Origin: Bradyrhizobium sp. AZCC 2262
Lineage (GTDB): Bacteria > Pseudomonadota > Alphaproteobacteria > Rhizobiales > Xanthobacteraceae
NCBI RefSeq assembly: GCF_036924535.1
Contig: NZ_JAZHRT010000001.1
Span: 2,170,001-2,234,000, forward strand
Direction of reading: 5' to 3'
Length of the DNA stretch: 64,000 nt
Of this stretch, positions 1-8,942 are shown in pieces. Positions within the stretch are counted from its first letter, which is position 1, and every line of letters starts with the position of its first letter. The notes under the pieces were generated by a model. That model saw nothing but the letters and a program-made list of their open reading frames with translations, had not been told where the DNA came from and searched no databases. Made by a program: the position numbers and the translations under genes.

Positions 1-533
1 CGCGCTCGTATCTCGGCGTTCAGCAGCAGCGCCAGTCCAAACGCGACCGCATATTCGCCAAGCACCGCGGCCGTGTAGAAGATCATGTTGCCCAGCGCGT
101 TCCAGTAGTAAGTGTCGTGAAGCAATCCGATGAGATTGTTGAAGCCGTAGAAGCGCGGGCCTTCGAGCGAGCTCAGGTTCCAATCCAGCGACGCGATGTA
201 AACTCCGAACAGCGTTGGAAAAATTACAACCGCAACAGTGAAGAAAACAGCCGGTAGCAGGAACAGCGCACGCAGACCACGCTCCCCCCGGATCACGACC
301 TGGCCGACCCCGATCCCGACGGCCCAGAACAGATACGCAGCAAGGATCGGGCGCCAATCGGCGAACCCCGATGCGGTCGCTCCGGTCGTGTACAGAATCT
401 GGATGAGGAGCAGGACCAGGAGCGCAAGCGAAGCAAGGATCACGACCGCTCGTCCCACATTTTTCCGGCTGCCGGCAACGCGCGGCGAGGCGGGCTTATG
501 CCCGGCGTCCGCCGCCGATGATGAATTCTGCAT
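1..533 (-). CDS. Sugar ABC transporter permease, MalF type (3' end outside window)
   Basis: Inner-membrane permease of a carbohydrate ABC importer. The start ATG is at 533. About 177 residues are visible: a polar N-terminus of about 30 residues, then hydrophobic segments near residues 31-50, 61-75 and 88-105, and the MalF-type stretch 'SLDWNLSSLEGPRFYGFNNLIGLL'-like, in which a periplasmic loop precedes the conserved 'YYWNALGNMIFY' segment. The gene runs off the left edge, so the EAA loop is not visible. It lies 122 bp downstream of a substrate-binding protein gene on the same strand and is probably co-transcribed with it through a hairpin. Family assignment is firm; the substrate is unknown. 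Confidence 0.8.
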   Translation of the reverse strand, partial: MQNSSSAADAGHKPASPRVAGSRKNVGRAVVILASLALLVLLLIQILYTTGATASGFADWRPILAAYLFWAVGIGVGQVVIRGERGLRALFLLPAVFFTVAVVIFPTLFGVYIASLDWNLSSLEGPRFYGFNNLIGLLHDTYYWNALGNMIFYTAAVLGEYAVAFGLALLLNAEIRA

Positions 534-588
534 CAAGATCGCACTCTGCCGATTTGGACTTTGACCCAGTCGCACGGAGGAGAAGTCC

Positions 589-618
589 TCGGCTGGCACC
601 CGACGCGGTGCCAGCCGA
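589..618 (-). terminator. Intercistronic hairpin between binding protein and permease
   Basis: Perfect inverted repeat with 12-bp arms (589-600 and 607-618) and a 6-nt loop, in the 122-bp gap between the binding-protein gene and the downstream permease gene. There is no clear T-run. Such hairpins after binding-protein genes usually protect the upstream mRNA or attenuate read-through, so that binding protein is made in excess over permease. That role is inferred. Confidence 0.6.
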
Positions 619-655
619 AAGCCCGATGGTGAACAGGCGGAATGTAGCTGGGATG

Positions 656-2314
656 CTACACGCCGAGAGACGCCTTGTAGAGCGCGATCTGCTTTTCGCG
701 ACCGATCTGATCGGTCAGCTTTTCCCAGGCGGCGGCGATATTGTTCGCGCCGGTCTGCGCGTCAATCTTGCCGGCGAAGATCTTGGTCAGCTCATCCTCG
801 GCGATGCTGTAATACTGGAAGATGCCCGGGATGCGCGGCTCGACCGCCCGGTTGGGGTGATTATAGGAAGTGCGCTGCGAGTTCAGATAGGACGTGATGT
901 ATTTCCGGTCATAGCCGGCCGCCACCCACTCATCGAAGTCGAAATGGCTGGTCCGGTGCGCCTGGAAGCCCGACGGATACATGACCGTCCAGAGCGACAG
1001 GTCCTTGCCGCCGAGATGTGCGGCTGCGCTCCAGGCCGCCTTGTACTTGCGCTCGTCGCTTGCGACCCTTGCCATGACGTAGATGCCCCAACCCAGATAG
1101 GCGCAGTTCGGCGCATGGTTTGGACCGCTCGCGAGTTTGTCCCACTTGCCTGTCTTGGAATTGTAGACGTCGTCCGATCCAGGCAGGATGTCGAAGCTGA
1201 CGACATCGCCGACCACGGAGGTGTCGCTCGCCTTCGCCACTTGGCCGATGTCTCCCCACCAGGGGATCATCGAGCCGATGCCGGCCAGGAATTGCTGGAA
1301 ACCGGTGGTGTTGGGGTCGGCGTTGAGCTGATCGGCCGGCTCGGACGGCAAGGCGTCGATGATGTCCTGAATGGCGCGAACCCAGGCCGGATTGTTGATG
1401 CGCGGCTTCATCGTGTCGACATCGAACAGCCAGGCCTTGTCGTCCGGATGCTTGGCGTAGGCGGAGGCGCGGCTGGCAAGGAAGTAGAAGCCGAACCCAC
1501 CCCAGGGCTTTGGTGCATCGAGGTAGCCGAACGCGTTCTGGCCCTTGATCTTCTTGCCCTTGAGGAATTTTGTCACGGCCTGGACCTGCTGCCAGGTCTT
1601 CGGTACGCCCCATTCGCTCTGGTTGCCGGCGTCCTTCCAGGCCTTCGCGAGTGCGGGGTCGGAGAAATAATCGGTTCTGTAGTTGAAGTTGTGGCAGTCG
1701 CCGTCGATGGTGACGCGATAGGTCTTGCCGTTCCAGGTTCCGACCGGCGGCTTCAGATAGTCGACGTAATCGTCGATGTCGATCTGCTTCTTGACCCAGT
1801 CTGGCATCTCCGACGCCAGTCCCTTGCCGCACACGTCTCCCTCGAACGGTGCGCCCATTTCCAGGATGTCGAAGTCGACCGTGCCGGTCGCGATCGCTTG
1901 CTGCAGTCGCGGGTTGTAGTCAGCCTGGGCAAGGTCGATCCACGAAATCTTCGCGCCCGTATAGGCCTCCCACGGTTTCAGGAAACCACGGAACAGCAGG
2001 TTGTGCAGATTCTGGTTGTTCAGTCCCATGAAGGAGAGCTCGACGCCCTTGAATTCTCCTTCCTTGACACTGGCCCTGGTCGGGCCGAGGCAGAGTTCGC
2101 CGACCTTCTGCCAATCGGCATCGGTTGGCGCGCCTTTCCCCACCCCCGGGATTTGCGAGATATGGGACCGCAAATTGTTCTGTGCCAACGCAAGCCCGGA
2201 GAACGTGCCGAGCGCGCCGGTCGTACCCAAGGCGGCTGCGCTGGCTGCTCCCATCAAGACAGCGCGCCGGTTTGGTCGCAGTTCTGAATGCGGATCGTGT
2301 CCTTGCTGTTTCAT
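656..2314 (-). CDS. Extracellular carbohydrate-binding protein of ABC importer
   Basis: Periplasmic solute-binding protein, 552 residues, of the large cluster of family-1 sugar binding proteins. The N-terminus has a twin-arginine type signal (NRRAVLMG near residues 15-22, followed by an Ala/Gly-rich hydrophobic stretch ending in ALAQ), so export by Tat in a folded state is likely. A GGGAGG ribosome-binding site precedes the ATG at 2314. The length is somewhat above the usual 420-500 residues. The gene sits between the mutarotase gene upstream and the permease gene downstream in a leftward operon. Sugar or polyol specificity cannot be read from sequence. Confidence 0.85.
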   Translation of the reverse strand: MKQQGHDPHSELRPNRRAVLMGAASAAALGTTGALGTFSGLALAQNNLRSHISQIPGVGKGAPTDADWQKVGELCLGPTRASVKEGEFKGVELSFMGLNNQNLHNLLFRGFLKPWEAYTGAKISWIDLAQADYNPRLQQAIATGTVDFDILEMGAPFEGDVCGKGLASEMPDWVKKQIDIDDYVDYLKPPVGTWNGKTYRVTIDGDCHNFNYRTDYFSDPALAKAWKDAGNQSEWGVPKTWQQVQAVTKFLKGKKIKGQNAFGYLDAPKPWGGFGFYFLASRASAYAKHPDDKAWLFDVDTMKPRINNPAWVRAIQDIIDALPSEPADQLNADPNTTGFQQFLAGIGSMIPWWGDIGQVAKASDTSVVGDVVSFDILPGSDDVYNSKTGKWDKLASGPNHAPNCAYLGWGIYVMARVASDERKYKAAWSAAAHLGGKDLSLWTVMYPSGFQAHRTSHFDFDEWVAAGYDRKYITSYLNSQRTSYNHPNRAVEPRIPGIFQYYSIAEDELTKIFAGKIDAQTGANNIAAAWEKLTDQIGREKQIALYKASLGV

Positions 2315-2520
2315 CGCGTAAACCTCCCTGTTTGGTTATGTAGACTGCTTATGGCTTCTCCGTCCGAGCATCGGTGGGCGATGCGATCCGCTGACACCAT
2401 CTTCGCGGTAGCGGCTCGCGATAGCGCTGAGAAGATCGGCGTTCTTGCCGACGGGTGTTTTGATGACGCAAAGGTTTCGTCCTCATCGCGGCTTTTTCAC
2501 GGCTCTGTTGTTTCGCCAAG

Positions 2521-2976
2521 CTAGGTCGTGTCGGGGGCGATCACCCCCTTCTTGAAGATGAAGCAGCCGTAGAAGCGCCGTTCGCCGGTCTGAATTACGC
2601 AATACGCATTCTTCGCACGTTCATAGAAGGTAAATCGCTCGACCGAGCCCATCGACAAGGAACGTCCCTCTGCTGCGTCGATCTCCTTCTGCACCTCGAA
2701 CTGCACGGGAGGGACGTCGTCGGGCTGACCGACGATTTCCATCCGCGACGCCGGTTTCTCGACAAAGGAGTCGAGCGGCAGGACCGAAAGGACGGCTCGC
2801 GCCGCCCGCGCGGCGGTGACGTTATCGATACGGAGGAGGCGGCCCAGCACGGTCTGACGGGCAACTGCGTCGGCTGGGAAATTGGTGTCGCAGAGAACGA
2901 GATCGTCGCCGTGGCCCATGGCGCGCAACGCGTAAAGGACGTCTGCATTCAGGATTGGATCGATCGATTTCAGCAT
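2521..2976 (-). CDS. RbsD/FucU family sugar mutarotase
   Basis: Cytoplasmic pyranase/mutarotase family protein of about 151 residues that interconverts sugar anomers before phosphorylation or aldolase steps. The family hallmarks GHGDDLVLCDTNFPA (near residues 22-36) and a C-terminal RRFYGCFIFKKG are visible. I place the start at 2976 (MLKSIDP), not at an ATG 18 bp upstream, because a GGGAGG ribosome-binding site sits just before this ATG. It follows the class II aldolase gene by 17 bp in the leftward operon. The family is clear; whether the substrate is a pentose, a deoxyhexose or another sugar is not. Confidence 0.85.
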   Translation of the reverse strand: MLKSIDPILNADVLYALRAMGHGDDLVLCDTNFPADAVARQTVLGRLLRIDNVTAARAARAVLSVLPLDSFVEKPASRMEIVGQPDDVPPVQFEVQKEIDAAEGRSLSMGSVERFTFYERAKNAYCVIQTGERRFYGCFIFKKGVIAPDTT

Positions 2977-2993
2977 GCTTCGCCTCCCACGCA

Positions 2994-4025
2994 TCAGCGA
3001 TTTTCTGTCATCCGTTGTCGGTAGTGCTCGGCATCCCAGTTCAGCAAGGCCTGCTCATCGCGCGACGAGAGGTATTTGATCGTCGCGTTTCGAGGCAGGC
3101 GACTGGTCACAAGTGCGAGGCAGCTCAACATGGCTTCCGCGCCGGCGCTGGCGTCGGCGCGGATCACAGTGCCTTTACCGGGAACGATCACGGCGACCGG
3201 AGGAGGGTAGCCGCGCGCATCAGTAAGGGCAACTTTCGCGATCAGGTTCTCGCCCTCCGACAGCACCGGCAGGGCAGGTCCAAGAAACACGACATGATCC
3301 GGATATAGCGAGCCCTTCGCGGCGATCGTGAAATTGTGGTGGTCGGTGCCAAGCGTGTGGCAGAGCGGATCTTTTGGCAGACGATATTCCGAGCCCGCAC
3401 AGATAAGGTGAAGCGAGCCACCGTCAGTGGGCGCTGCACTGCGTGGCTCCAATGCCAGCCGGCGTTCCACTTCAACCACCAATTTACCCGCAGCATCGCA
3501 GGTCGCGGCGCCGACCACGAGGCCGTGATTACCGAGGATCAGGATGTCAGCCGGTCCTTGCGCGAGACTCTCGCTCACGGCCTGCGCAAGCGGCAAGCCG
3601 GGATGATGATAATCGAGCCGGCACCAGGGCAGGCCGCGCAGTCGGGCGATCAATTCGTCCGCGGCATCCGACCGGACCGACCAGGCGATGGTGTTGACTG
3701 AATGGACATGAAGAACGACCCGATGGGGCATCAGCGCATGTAGCGAGGTCTCGATCGAGGCACGAAGTGGGCCATCAGGATGACCAGCCGCCAGCGGCAT
3801 GCGCTCATTGCCGGCAGCGAGTGCGGCGCGGGCTCTCGGGAGCGAGACCGGCACGAAGATCTCCTTGTTCTCGGCATCGGCGAGCCAGGTGCCTGACGCC
3901 TTCACCCAGAGCACGTCGCCGTGCTTGATGGATGAATTGCCACCGGCGCCTTGTACCAGCAACATGTTTCTGCCCACTTGCGCTGACATGCGGCGGAGCT
4001 CGTTCAGTATTTCGGGCTGTTGCAT
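2994..4025 (-). CDS. Class II aldolase/adducin family protein
   Basis: Probable zinc-dependent class II aldolase, 343 residues, of the kind that cleaves a ketose phosphate to DHAP and an aldehyde. The N-terminal GAGGNSSIKHGDVLWVKASG resembles the phosphate-binding and active-site region of the family. HVHSVN supplies the metal-binding histidines and GNHGLVVG the later histidine. It is longer than the about 215-residue fuculose-phosphate aldolases; the extra C-terminal third is typical of the long 'class II aldolase' group found next to FGGY kinases and HAD phosphatases. The gene is tightly spaced in the leftward operon (10 bp after the HAD gene). Substrate unknown. Confidence 0.8.
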   Translation of the reverse strand: MQQPEILNELRRMSAQVGRNMLLVQGAGGNSSIKHGDVLWVKASGTWLADAENKEIFVPVSLPRARAALAAGNERMPLAAGHPDGPLRASIETSLHALMPHRVVLHVHSVNTIAWSVRSDAADELIARLRGLPWCRLDYHHPGLPLAQAVSESLAQGPADILILGNHGLVVGAATCDAAGKLVVEVERRLALEPRSAAPTDGGSLHLICAGSEYRLPKDPLCHTLGTDHHNFTIAAKGSLYPDHVVFLGPALPVLSEGENLIAKVALTDARGYPPPVAVIVPGKGTVIRADASAGAEAMLSCLALVTSRLPRNATIKYLSSRDEQALLNWDAEHYRQRMTENR

Positions 4026-4035
4026 CGCGCGAACC

Positions 4036-4902
4036 TCACCAGCTGAGATGTTTCATCGTCCAGTGCGGCATTTTAGCTTCCGAGCCAGCTGCGGCCCGGA
4101 TCGCTGGCAGTTCGGCGGCAGCCGCCAGCCTCTCCCTGTGGGCGCCTGAACTGACGAGCAAGGTCAGCATTGCTGCTGCACGCCCGCCGGCGATGTCGTG
4201 ATCGAGGGAGTCGCCTATGACGAGGACGCGGTGCCGATCAGGATTTCCCAATCGCTCGAGCGCCGCGGCAAACATGGGCGCATGGGGCTTGCCGATAAAT
4301 GTCGCTGTGCCGCCAAGCCGCTGATAGAAGGCTGCCAACGCTCCCGGCGCGGGGATCAATCCCCTAGCACCGAACATCACAAGGTCGGGATTGGCGCACA
4401 GCATCGGCAGCCGGCGCGCGGCCGCGGTGCTCAGCCATTCGCGCCAGCGCTCGGGCTCGGCGGCGGCATCGTCGAGCCCGCTGAGCAGGATGAAATCGGC
4501 CTCTTGCACATCCGTCACGATGGTCAGGTCGAGCCCGTCGACAATGGATCGATCGCCATCGCGCGTGATCAGGAAACAGGCCCGGCCCAGTCCGGTGAAG
4601 GGTTGGTGCGCTCGAGCGTGCAAGCCGCTCCAGGTGACTTCGCCGGACGACAAAATGCCGTCGTAGGCGTCCGGCGACAGGCCGAGTGTGGCAAGGCGCT
4701 TTTGGTTGCTGCTCGCGCGTTTGCCGGAGTTCGAGAGTACAAGGACACGCTTGCCGGCCTCGCGCAGCCGCGTCACGCATTTACGTGCGGCCGGGAAGAT
4801 CGCCTTGCCCTCGTGCAAGGTCCCCCATTGGTCGAGCAGGACGTGATCGAACCTGTCGGCGATCGGGCGAAGGCCGGAGATCGCGATTGTGGCGACGTTC
4901 AT
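4036..4902 (-). CDS. HAD superfamily class IIA phosphatase-like hydrolase
   Basis: Cytoplasmic HAD hydrolase of 288 residues (NagD-like class IIA group, TIGR01459 type). Motif I is LLDQWGTLHEG, so the usual DxDGT is DQWGT; the first Asp nucleophile and GT are kept but the second acidic residue is Trp, as in this subgroup. Motif II is VLSNSGKR and motif IV is VIGDSLDHDIAGG. The start at 4902 forms an ATGA overlap with the stop of the upstream kinase gene, supporting translational coupling; upstream in-frame ATGs lie inside the kinase and are unlikely. It probably dephosphorylates an intermediate of the same pathway. The altered motif I makes catalytic proficiency uncertain. Confidence 0.8.
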   Translation of the reverse strand: MNVATIAISGLRPIADRFDHVLLDQWGTLHEGKAIFPAARKCVTRLREAGKRVLVLSNSGKRASSNQKRLATLGLSPDAYDGILSSGEVTWSGLHARAHQPFTGLGRACFLITRDGDRSIVDGLDLTIVTDVQEADFILLSGLDDAAAEPERWREWLSTAAARRLPMLCANPDLVMFGARGLIPAPGALAAFYQRLGGTATFIGKPHAPMFAAALERLGNPDRHRVLVIGDSLDHDIAGGRAAAMLTLLVSSGAHRERLAAAAELPAIRAAAGSEAKMPHWTMKHLSW

Positions 4903-6191
4903 GGCGGACCGCCGTGCAACGCGAGCAACGCCGCACCGTAGCTCGCCTCGGTCTGCTCGGCGACGGTGACGGGAACCCCGAGAATGCGATGTCGGATCGC
5001 GGTCCATGCACGGTTCCTCGCACCGCCGCCGATGCTGATGACGCGGCGCAGATGGGGGGCTCCGAGCAGAGCGAGGCGTTGATAGGCGAGCGCCTCGACC
5101 GAGGCGATGCCTTCGAGAAGCCCTTGGAAGAAGCGGTGATCTTCGGCCGGTCGCGGCGTGATCCGCGCCTCGAGCCTCGGATCGGCGATCGGGAATCGTT
5201 CGCCAGGTTTGGGCAGCGGATAATAATCGAGCCCGGTCGGCTCCGCTGGCTTGAGCTGCGGCGTCAAACGTTGCATCTCCTCGGTCGTGAAATGCATGAG
5301 CAACGCCGCGCCGCCGGTGTTGGAGGCACCGCCGGCGAGCCAGCGCTCGCCAAGGCGGTGCGAGTAGACGCCCTGGTCCGCCGCGAAGATCGGCTGCGTT
5401 GCCAGCAGTTTAACCACCAGCGTCGTTCCGAGGGAGGTGACGGCGTCGCCCGGTTGATCGGCGCGGGTGGCGATGAAGGCCGCGACACCATCAGTCGTGC
5501 CGGCCGCAATGCGCGTTGACGGCGATAGCCCAAGCGTGCGCGCGACATGCGGGTCGATCTCGGCGAAGGGCGTTCCCGGCACAAGCGCCTTTGGCAGCCA
5601 TTCGCCTGGGATATCGAGCTGGTCAAGCCAGGCCGGCCACGCGCGGGCTATCGGGTCGTAGCCAAGCTTCAGCGCGTTGTTTTCATCGCTGATGCCGTGA
5701 CGGTTCGCGAGCCGGCCGGCAATCCAATCGGCCTGATGAACAGCATGACTCGCATTCCCAACATTGCTGCGGTTCAGGAGATGAAGCAGCTTGGCCAGCG
5801 CGCTGCTGCGGCCATGGGCGCCGCTTTCCGCCGGCGCGACATCGGCGATACGTGCGGCTTCCCGGATGGCACGAGCGTCATTGTACATCAGCCCGGGCGA
5901 ACACGGCCGGCCGAGCGCATCGATCAGCAGCAGCGTGCCCGATGTGCCGTCAACGGCAATGCGTTCCACGCGGCCGAGATCAATCGTCTCCCCGAGCTTG
6001 CGAATGGTCGTGACCGCGGCCTGCCACCAAAGCTCCGGCTCCTGATCGATGGCGTCGCCATCCTGACGCGGTGCGGGGAGCGCGGTCGAGGCAAAACCCT
6101 GGACGTCGCCTTGCGCGTCGATAGCGCATGCGCGAACGCCGCCGGTCCCCATATCAATGCCCAGGAGCAAACCGCCATTGGAATTCACCAC
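4899..6191 (-). CDS. FGGY family carbohydrate kinase (leftward operon)
   Basis: ATP-dependent sugar or polyol kinase, 430 residues, slightly shorter than the usual 480-520. The N-terminal phosphate loop LLLGIDMGTGGVRA (near residues 8-21), the IAVDGTSGTLLLID substrate region, the ATP-binding AAGTTDGVAAF and the adenosine-site ISIGGGARNRAW are all present. It is the first gene of the leftward operon, divergent from the SorC-type regulator, and its stop overlaps the HAD gene start. It phosphorylates the imported compound; ribulokinase-, ribitol- or xylulokinase-like roles are all possible. A second FGGY kinase is encoded at 12993-14573. Confidence 0.88.
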   Translation of the reverse strand: MVNSNGGLLLGIDMGTGGVRACAIDAQGDVQGFASTALPAPRQDGDAIDQEPELWWQAAVTTIRKLGETIDLGRVERIAVDGTSGTLLLIDALGRPCSPGLMYNDARAIREAARIADVAPAESGAHGRSSALAKLLHLLNRSNVGNASHAVHQADWIAGRLANRHGISDENNALKLGYDPIARAWPAWLDQLDIPGEWLPKALVPGTPFAEIDPHVARTLGLSPSTRIAAGTTDGVAAFIATRADQPGDAVTSLGTTLVVKLLATQPIFAADQGVYSHRLGERWLAGGASNTGGAALLMHFTTEEMQRLTPQLKPAEPTGLDYYPLPKPGERFPIADPRLEARITPRPAEDHRFFQGLLEGIASVEALAYQRLALLGAPHLRRVISIGGGARNRAWTAIRHRILGVPVTVAEQTEASYGAALLALHGGPP

Positions 6192-6306
6192 CCTTGACGC
6201 TCGCCTCTATGACCGCTGCCCCGACTTCGGCTTCGCGCGAGCAAAAGGTTCCCACTGATACGACTGCATCGCAGCATGACTAAGGGCTTGACGGTTCGTC
6301 TGCCGT

Positions 6307-6322
6307 CTGCAATTTTTTGCAG
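6307..6322. promoter_or_regulatory. Candidate SorC-type operator in divergent promoter
   Basis: Palindrome CTGCAA-TTTT-TTGCAG in the 166-bp gap between the divergent FGGY kinase (start 6191) and the SorC-type regulator (start 6358). A further TTTGCAA half site follows at about 6334-6340. Its place, symmetry and A+T-rich core suit an operator for the neighbouring regulator. This is inference from position only. Confidence 0.5.
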
Positions 6323-6357
6323 CCTCTGAAGAAATTTGCAAGCGGGACCTTTCGAGC

Positions 6358-7374
6358 GTGGCTGCACCTTCCGACAAGCTGCTCATGATCGATGGCGATG
6401 CATCGCTCGCGAGCCGCGCGGCGTGGCTGTATTTCGCCGCGGGACTGACGCAGTCGGAAGTCGCAACCCGCCTGAATATCCAGAGCACCAAGGCGCACCG
6501 CTTGATCGCGCGCGCGAGCCGCGAGGGCATGATCCGCGTTTTCGTCGAAGGCCCGGTGGCGGAATGCGTCGCGCTGGAAAACACGCTCGCCCAGCGCTTC
6601 GGCCTGGCGTTCTGCCGCGTGGCGCCCGATCTCGGTGAGGGCGATCTGCCGCTCAAGGCGCTGGCGCTCGAAGGCGCAAGCTTTCTGCGCCAGACCCTCG
6701 AACGCGGCGAAGACAAGGTGATCGGCGTCGGCCATGGCCGCACGCTCGCTGCCGTGGTCGAACAGATGCCGCAAACGCCCGCGCGCAATGTACAGTTCGT
6801 GTCGCTGCTTGGCGGGCTGACACGGAAATTCGCCGCCAATCCGTTCGACGTCATTCATCGCCTCGCCGAGCGCACGCACGCAGAGGCCTATCTGTTACCG
6901 GTGCCGGTATTCGCCAATTCAGTCGCTGACCGGGCCGTCCTGATGCAGCAATACGGCATCGCCGACGTGTTCGCGCTCGCGCGCAAGGCATCGTTGCTGT
7001 TCGTCGGCATCGGGCAGGTCAGCCGTGATGGGTTCCTGGTGTCGAGCGGCATGATCAAGTCCGACGAGGTGGCCGAATTGAAGCGGGTCGGCGCCTGCGC
7101 CGATCTGCTCGGGCATTTCTTCAGCGCCGACGGAACGGTGCTGGATGCCGACCTGTCGGCGCGTGCGACCTCCATGAGCGTGGCCGATCTCCGGAAGCAC
7201 CGGATCGTCGCCATCGCCGGCGGCCCGGCCAAGGTGACGGCCCTACGCGGCGTGCTGCGCAGCGGCATTCTTCACGGATTGATCATCGACGAGGCGACCG
7301 CTCAGGCGCTCGCTTCCGACAAGCCGGAGAAAACATCCGGAAGAGCAAAGAACAAAGGCCGGAAGGGAAAGTAA
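6358..7374 (+). CDS. SorC/DeoR-type sugar-binding transcriptional regulator (EryD-like)
   Basis: Cytoplasmic effector-responsive regulator, 338 residues. The N-terminal helix-turn-helix spans about residues 20-60 (YFAAGLTQSEVATRLNI, then a recognition helix with STKAHRLIARA). The rest is a sugar-phosphate-binding domain related to glucosamine-6-phosphate isomerase, with GVGHGRTLAAV and FVGIGQVSRDGF. The C-terminus is Lys-rich. The GTG at 6358 is the likely start; an ATG at 6385 is the alternative. Same-family EryD controls erythritol catabolism in Brucella and rhizobia. Divergent from the leftward operon and 23 bp before the binding-protein gene, it probably controls both operons in response to a phosphorylated intermediate. 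Confidence 0.85.
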   Translation: MAAPSDKLLMIDGDASLASRAAWLYFAAGLTQSEVATRLNIQSTKAHRLIARASREGMIRVFVEGPVAECVALENTLAQRFGLAFCRVAPDLGEGDLPLKALALEGASFLRQTLERGEDKVIGVGHGRTLAAVVEQMPQTPARNVQFVSLLGGLTRKFAANPFDVIHRLAERTHAEAYLLPVPVFANSVADRAVLMQQYGIADVFALARKASLLFVGIGQVSRDGFLVSSGMIKSDEVAELKRVGACADLLGHFFSADGTVLDADLSARATSMSVADLRKHRIVAIAGGPAKVTALRGVLRSGILHGLIIDEATAQALASDKPEKTSGRAKNKGRKGK

Positions 7375-7397
7375 GAAGCGCAACCTGGGAGGAATAA

Positions 7398-8837
7398 ATG
7401 TTCGATCGTGAGAAGAACCTGTTCGAATCCTACGCCGCCAAACGCATCAGCCGGCGTGATCTGCTGGATGGCGCCGCCAGGCTCGGTATCGCTGGCGTCG
7501 CTGCAAACGCGGCCTTAGTATCCTCCGTGTCGGGGGCGATGGCTGCGGATTTCAACTGGAAGGCCCACAGCGGCAAGACGGTCAAGCTCTTGTTGAACAA
7601 GCATCCTTACGTCGATGCCATGGTCGGCGATATCGAGGCGTTCAAGACGCTGACCGGGATGAACGTGGCTTACGACATCTTTCCGGAGGACGTGTATTTC
7701 GACAAGGTGACGGCGGCGCTGTCCTCGAAGTCGGACCAGTACGACGCCTTCATGACGGGGGCCTACATGACCTGGACCTACGGTCCGGCAGGCTGGATCG
7801 AGGACCTCAACACGTACATCAAGGATCCGGCAAAAACCAATCCGGCGTTCGCCTGGGAAGACGTGCTGCCCGGACTGCGTGCCTCGACGGCATGGGACGG
7901 CGTCGCAGGCTCCGAGCTCGGCTCCGGCAAGGCCAAGCAATGGTGCATCCCGTGGGGCTATGAGCTCAACAACATCGCCTATAATCGCAAGGTCTTCGAC
8001 AAGGTCGGCGTCAGGCCGCCGAACAACCTCGATGAGATGATCGAGGTCGCGGCCAAAATCACCAAGGACGCGGGAGGACCCTACGGCGTCGGCGTCCGCG
8101 GCTCGCGCTCCTGGGCGACCATTCATCCCGGTTTCCTGTCGGCCTATTCGAACTTCGGGCAGAAGGACTTCGTGATGGAAGGCGGCAAGCTGAAGGCCGC
8201 GATGAATACCAAGGCATCGAAGGAATTCCACGAGAAGTGGGTCAAGATGATCCAGGGGTCGGGACCGAAGAACTGGTCGACCTACACCTGGTATCAGGTC
8301 GGCACCGACCTCGGCGCCGGCGCTTCCGGCATGATCTTCGACGCCGACATTCTCGGCTACTTCATGAACGGCGGCGACAACAAGGAAAAGGGCAATCTGG
8401 GCTACGCGCCTTTTGCTGCCAATCCGGCGGCCAAGGCACCAACGCCGAATGTCTGGATCTGGTCGCTCGCGCTGTCGAGCTTCTCAAAACAGAAGGACGC
8501 TGCCTGGTTGTTCATGCAATGGGCGGCCTCCGTGGAGCATGATTTGTTCGGCGCGCGCAAGATGGACTTTGTCAATCCGGTGCGGGCCTCGGTGTGGAAG
8601 GACAGCGAGTTCCGCGACCGGATCGCGAAATCCTATCCCGGATATCTCGAGCAGCATGACGTCTCTTCGCCCGGCGCCAAGATCTACTTCACGGCGCAGC
8701 CGTTGTTCTTTGATCTGACGACCGAATGGGCGGCTTCCTTGCAGAAGATGGTGGCGAAGGAGGTCTCTGTCGACGAAGGACTCGACAAGCTAGCCGACAG
8801 CATCAATCGTCAATTGAAGCAAGCCGGGCTGGGTTGA
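7398..8837 (+). CDS. Extracellular sugar/polyol-binding protein of ABC importer
   Basis: Periplasmic substrate-binding protein, 479 residues, of the family-1 extracellular solute-binding group. The N-terminus carries a twin-arginine motif (SRRDLLDGAARLG near residues 18-30), and cleavage is likely after ...GAMA near residue 49. GGGAGG lies just before the ATG. It supplies substrate to the two permeases and two ATPases downstream. A 105-bp gap with a strong hairpin separates it from the first permease. Operon content (two FGGY kinases, GlpD-like dehydrogenase) suggests a sugar alcohol or sugar, but the ligand is not known. Confidence 0.87.
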   Translation: MFDREKNLFESYAAKRISRRDLLDGAARLGIAGVAANAALVSSVSGAMAADFNWKAHSGKTVKLLLNKHPYVDAMVGDIEAFKTLTGMNVAYDIFPEDVYFDKVTAALSSKSDQYDAFMTGAYMTWTYGPAGWIEDLNTYIKDPAKTNPAFAWEDVLPGLRASTAWDGVAGSELGSGKAKQWCIPWGYELNNIAYNRKVFDKVGVRPPNNLDEMIEVAAKITKDAGGPYGVGVRGSRSWATIHPGFLSAYSNFGQKDFVMEGGKLKAAMNTKASKEFHEKWVKMIQGSGPKNWSTYTWYQVGTDLGAGASGMIFDADILGYFMNGGDNKEKGNLGYAPFAANPAAKAPTPNVWIWSLALSSFSKQKDAAWLFMQWAASVEHDLFGARKMDFVNPVRASVWKDSEFRDRIAKSYPGYLEQHDVSSPGAKIYFTAQPLFFDLTTEWAASLQKMVAKEVSVDEGLDKLADSINRQLKQAGLG

Positions 8838-8874
8838 TCTATTACGTGGTGTCGGTTTCCGCCGCACCATGCAA

Positions 8875-8911
8875 GCCGTCGGCCTGGACTGCACCTGTCC
8901 AGGCTGACGGC
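8875..8911 (+). terminator. Intercistronic hairpin after binding-protein gene
   Basis: Long inverted repeat: GCCGTC then GCCTGGAC on the left pair with GTCCAGGC then GACGGC on the right, with a single mismatched pair inside and a 7-nt loop (8890-8896). It fills the 105-bp gap between the binding-protein gene and the permease gene and has no T-run. It probably stabilises the upstream mRNA or causes partial attenuation. Confidence 0.6.
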
Positions 8912-8942
8912 ATTCCGGCAAGCCGTTCGAGTCCCTGTCACC

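Noticed and set aside
518..2287. 589-residue plus-strand open frame
   Set aside because: It runs antisense to the substrate-binding protein gene, which has a signal peptide, ribosome-binding site and family motifs. Its own composition is Arg/Asp-rich with no motif, as expected of a GC-rich shadow.
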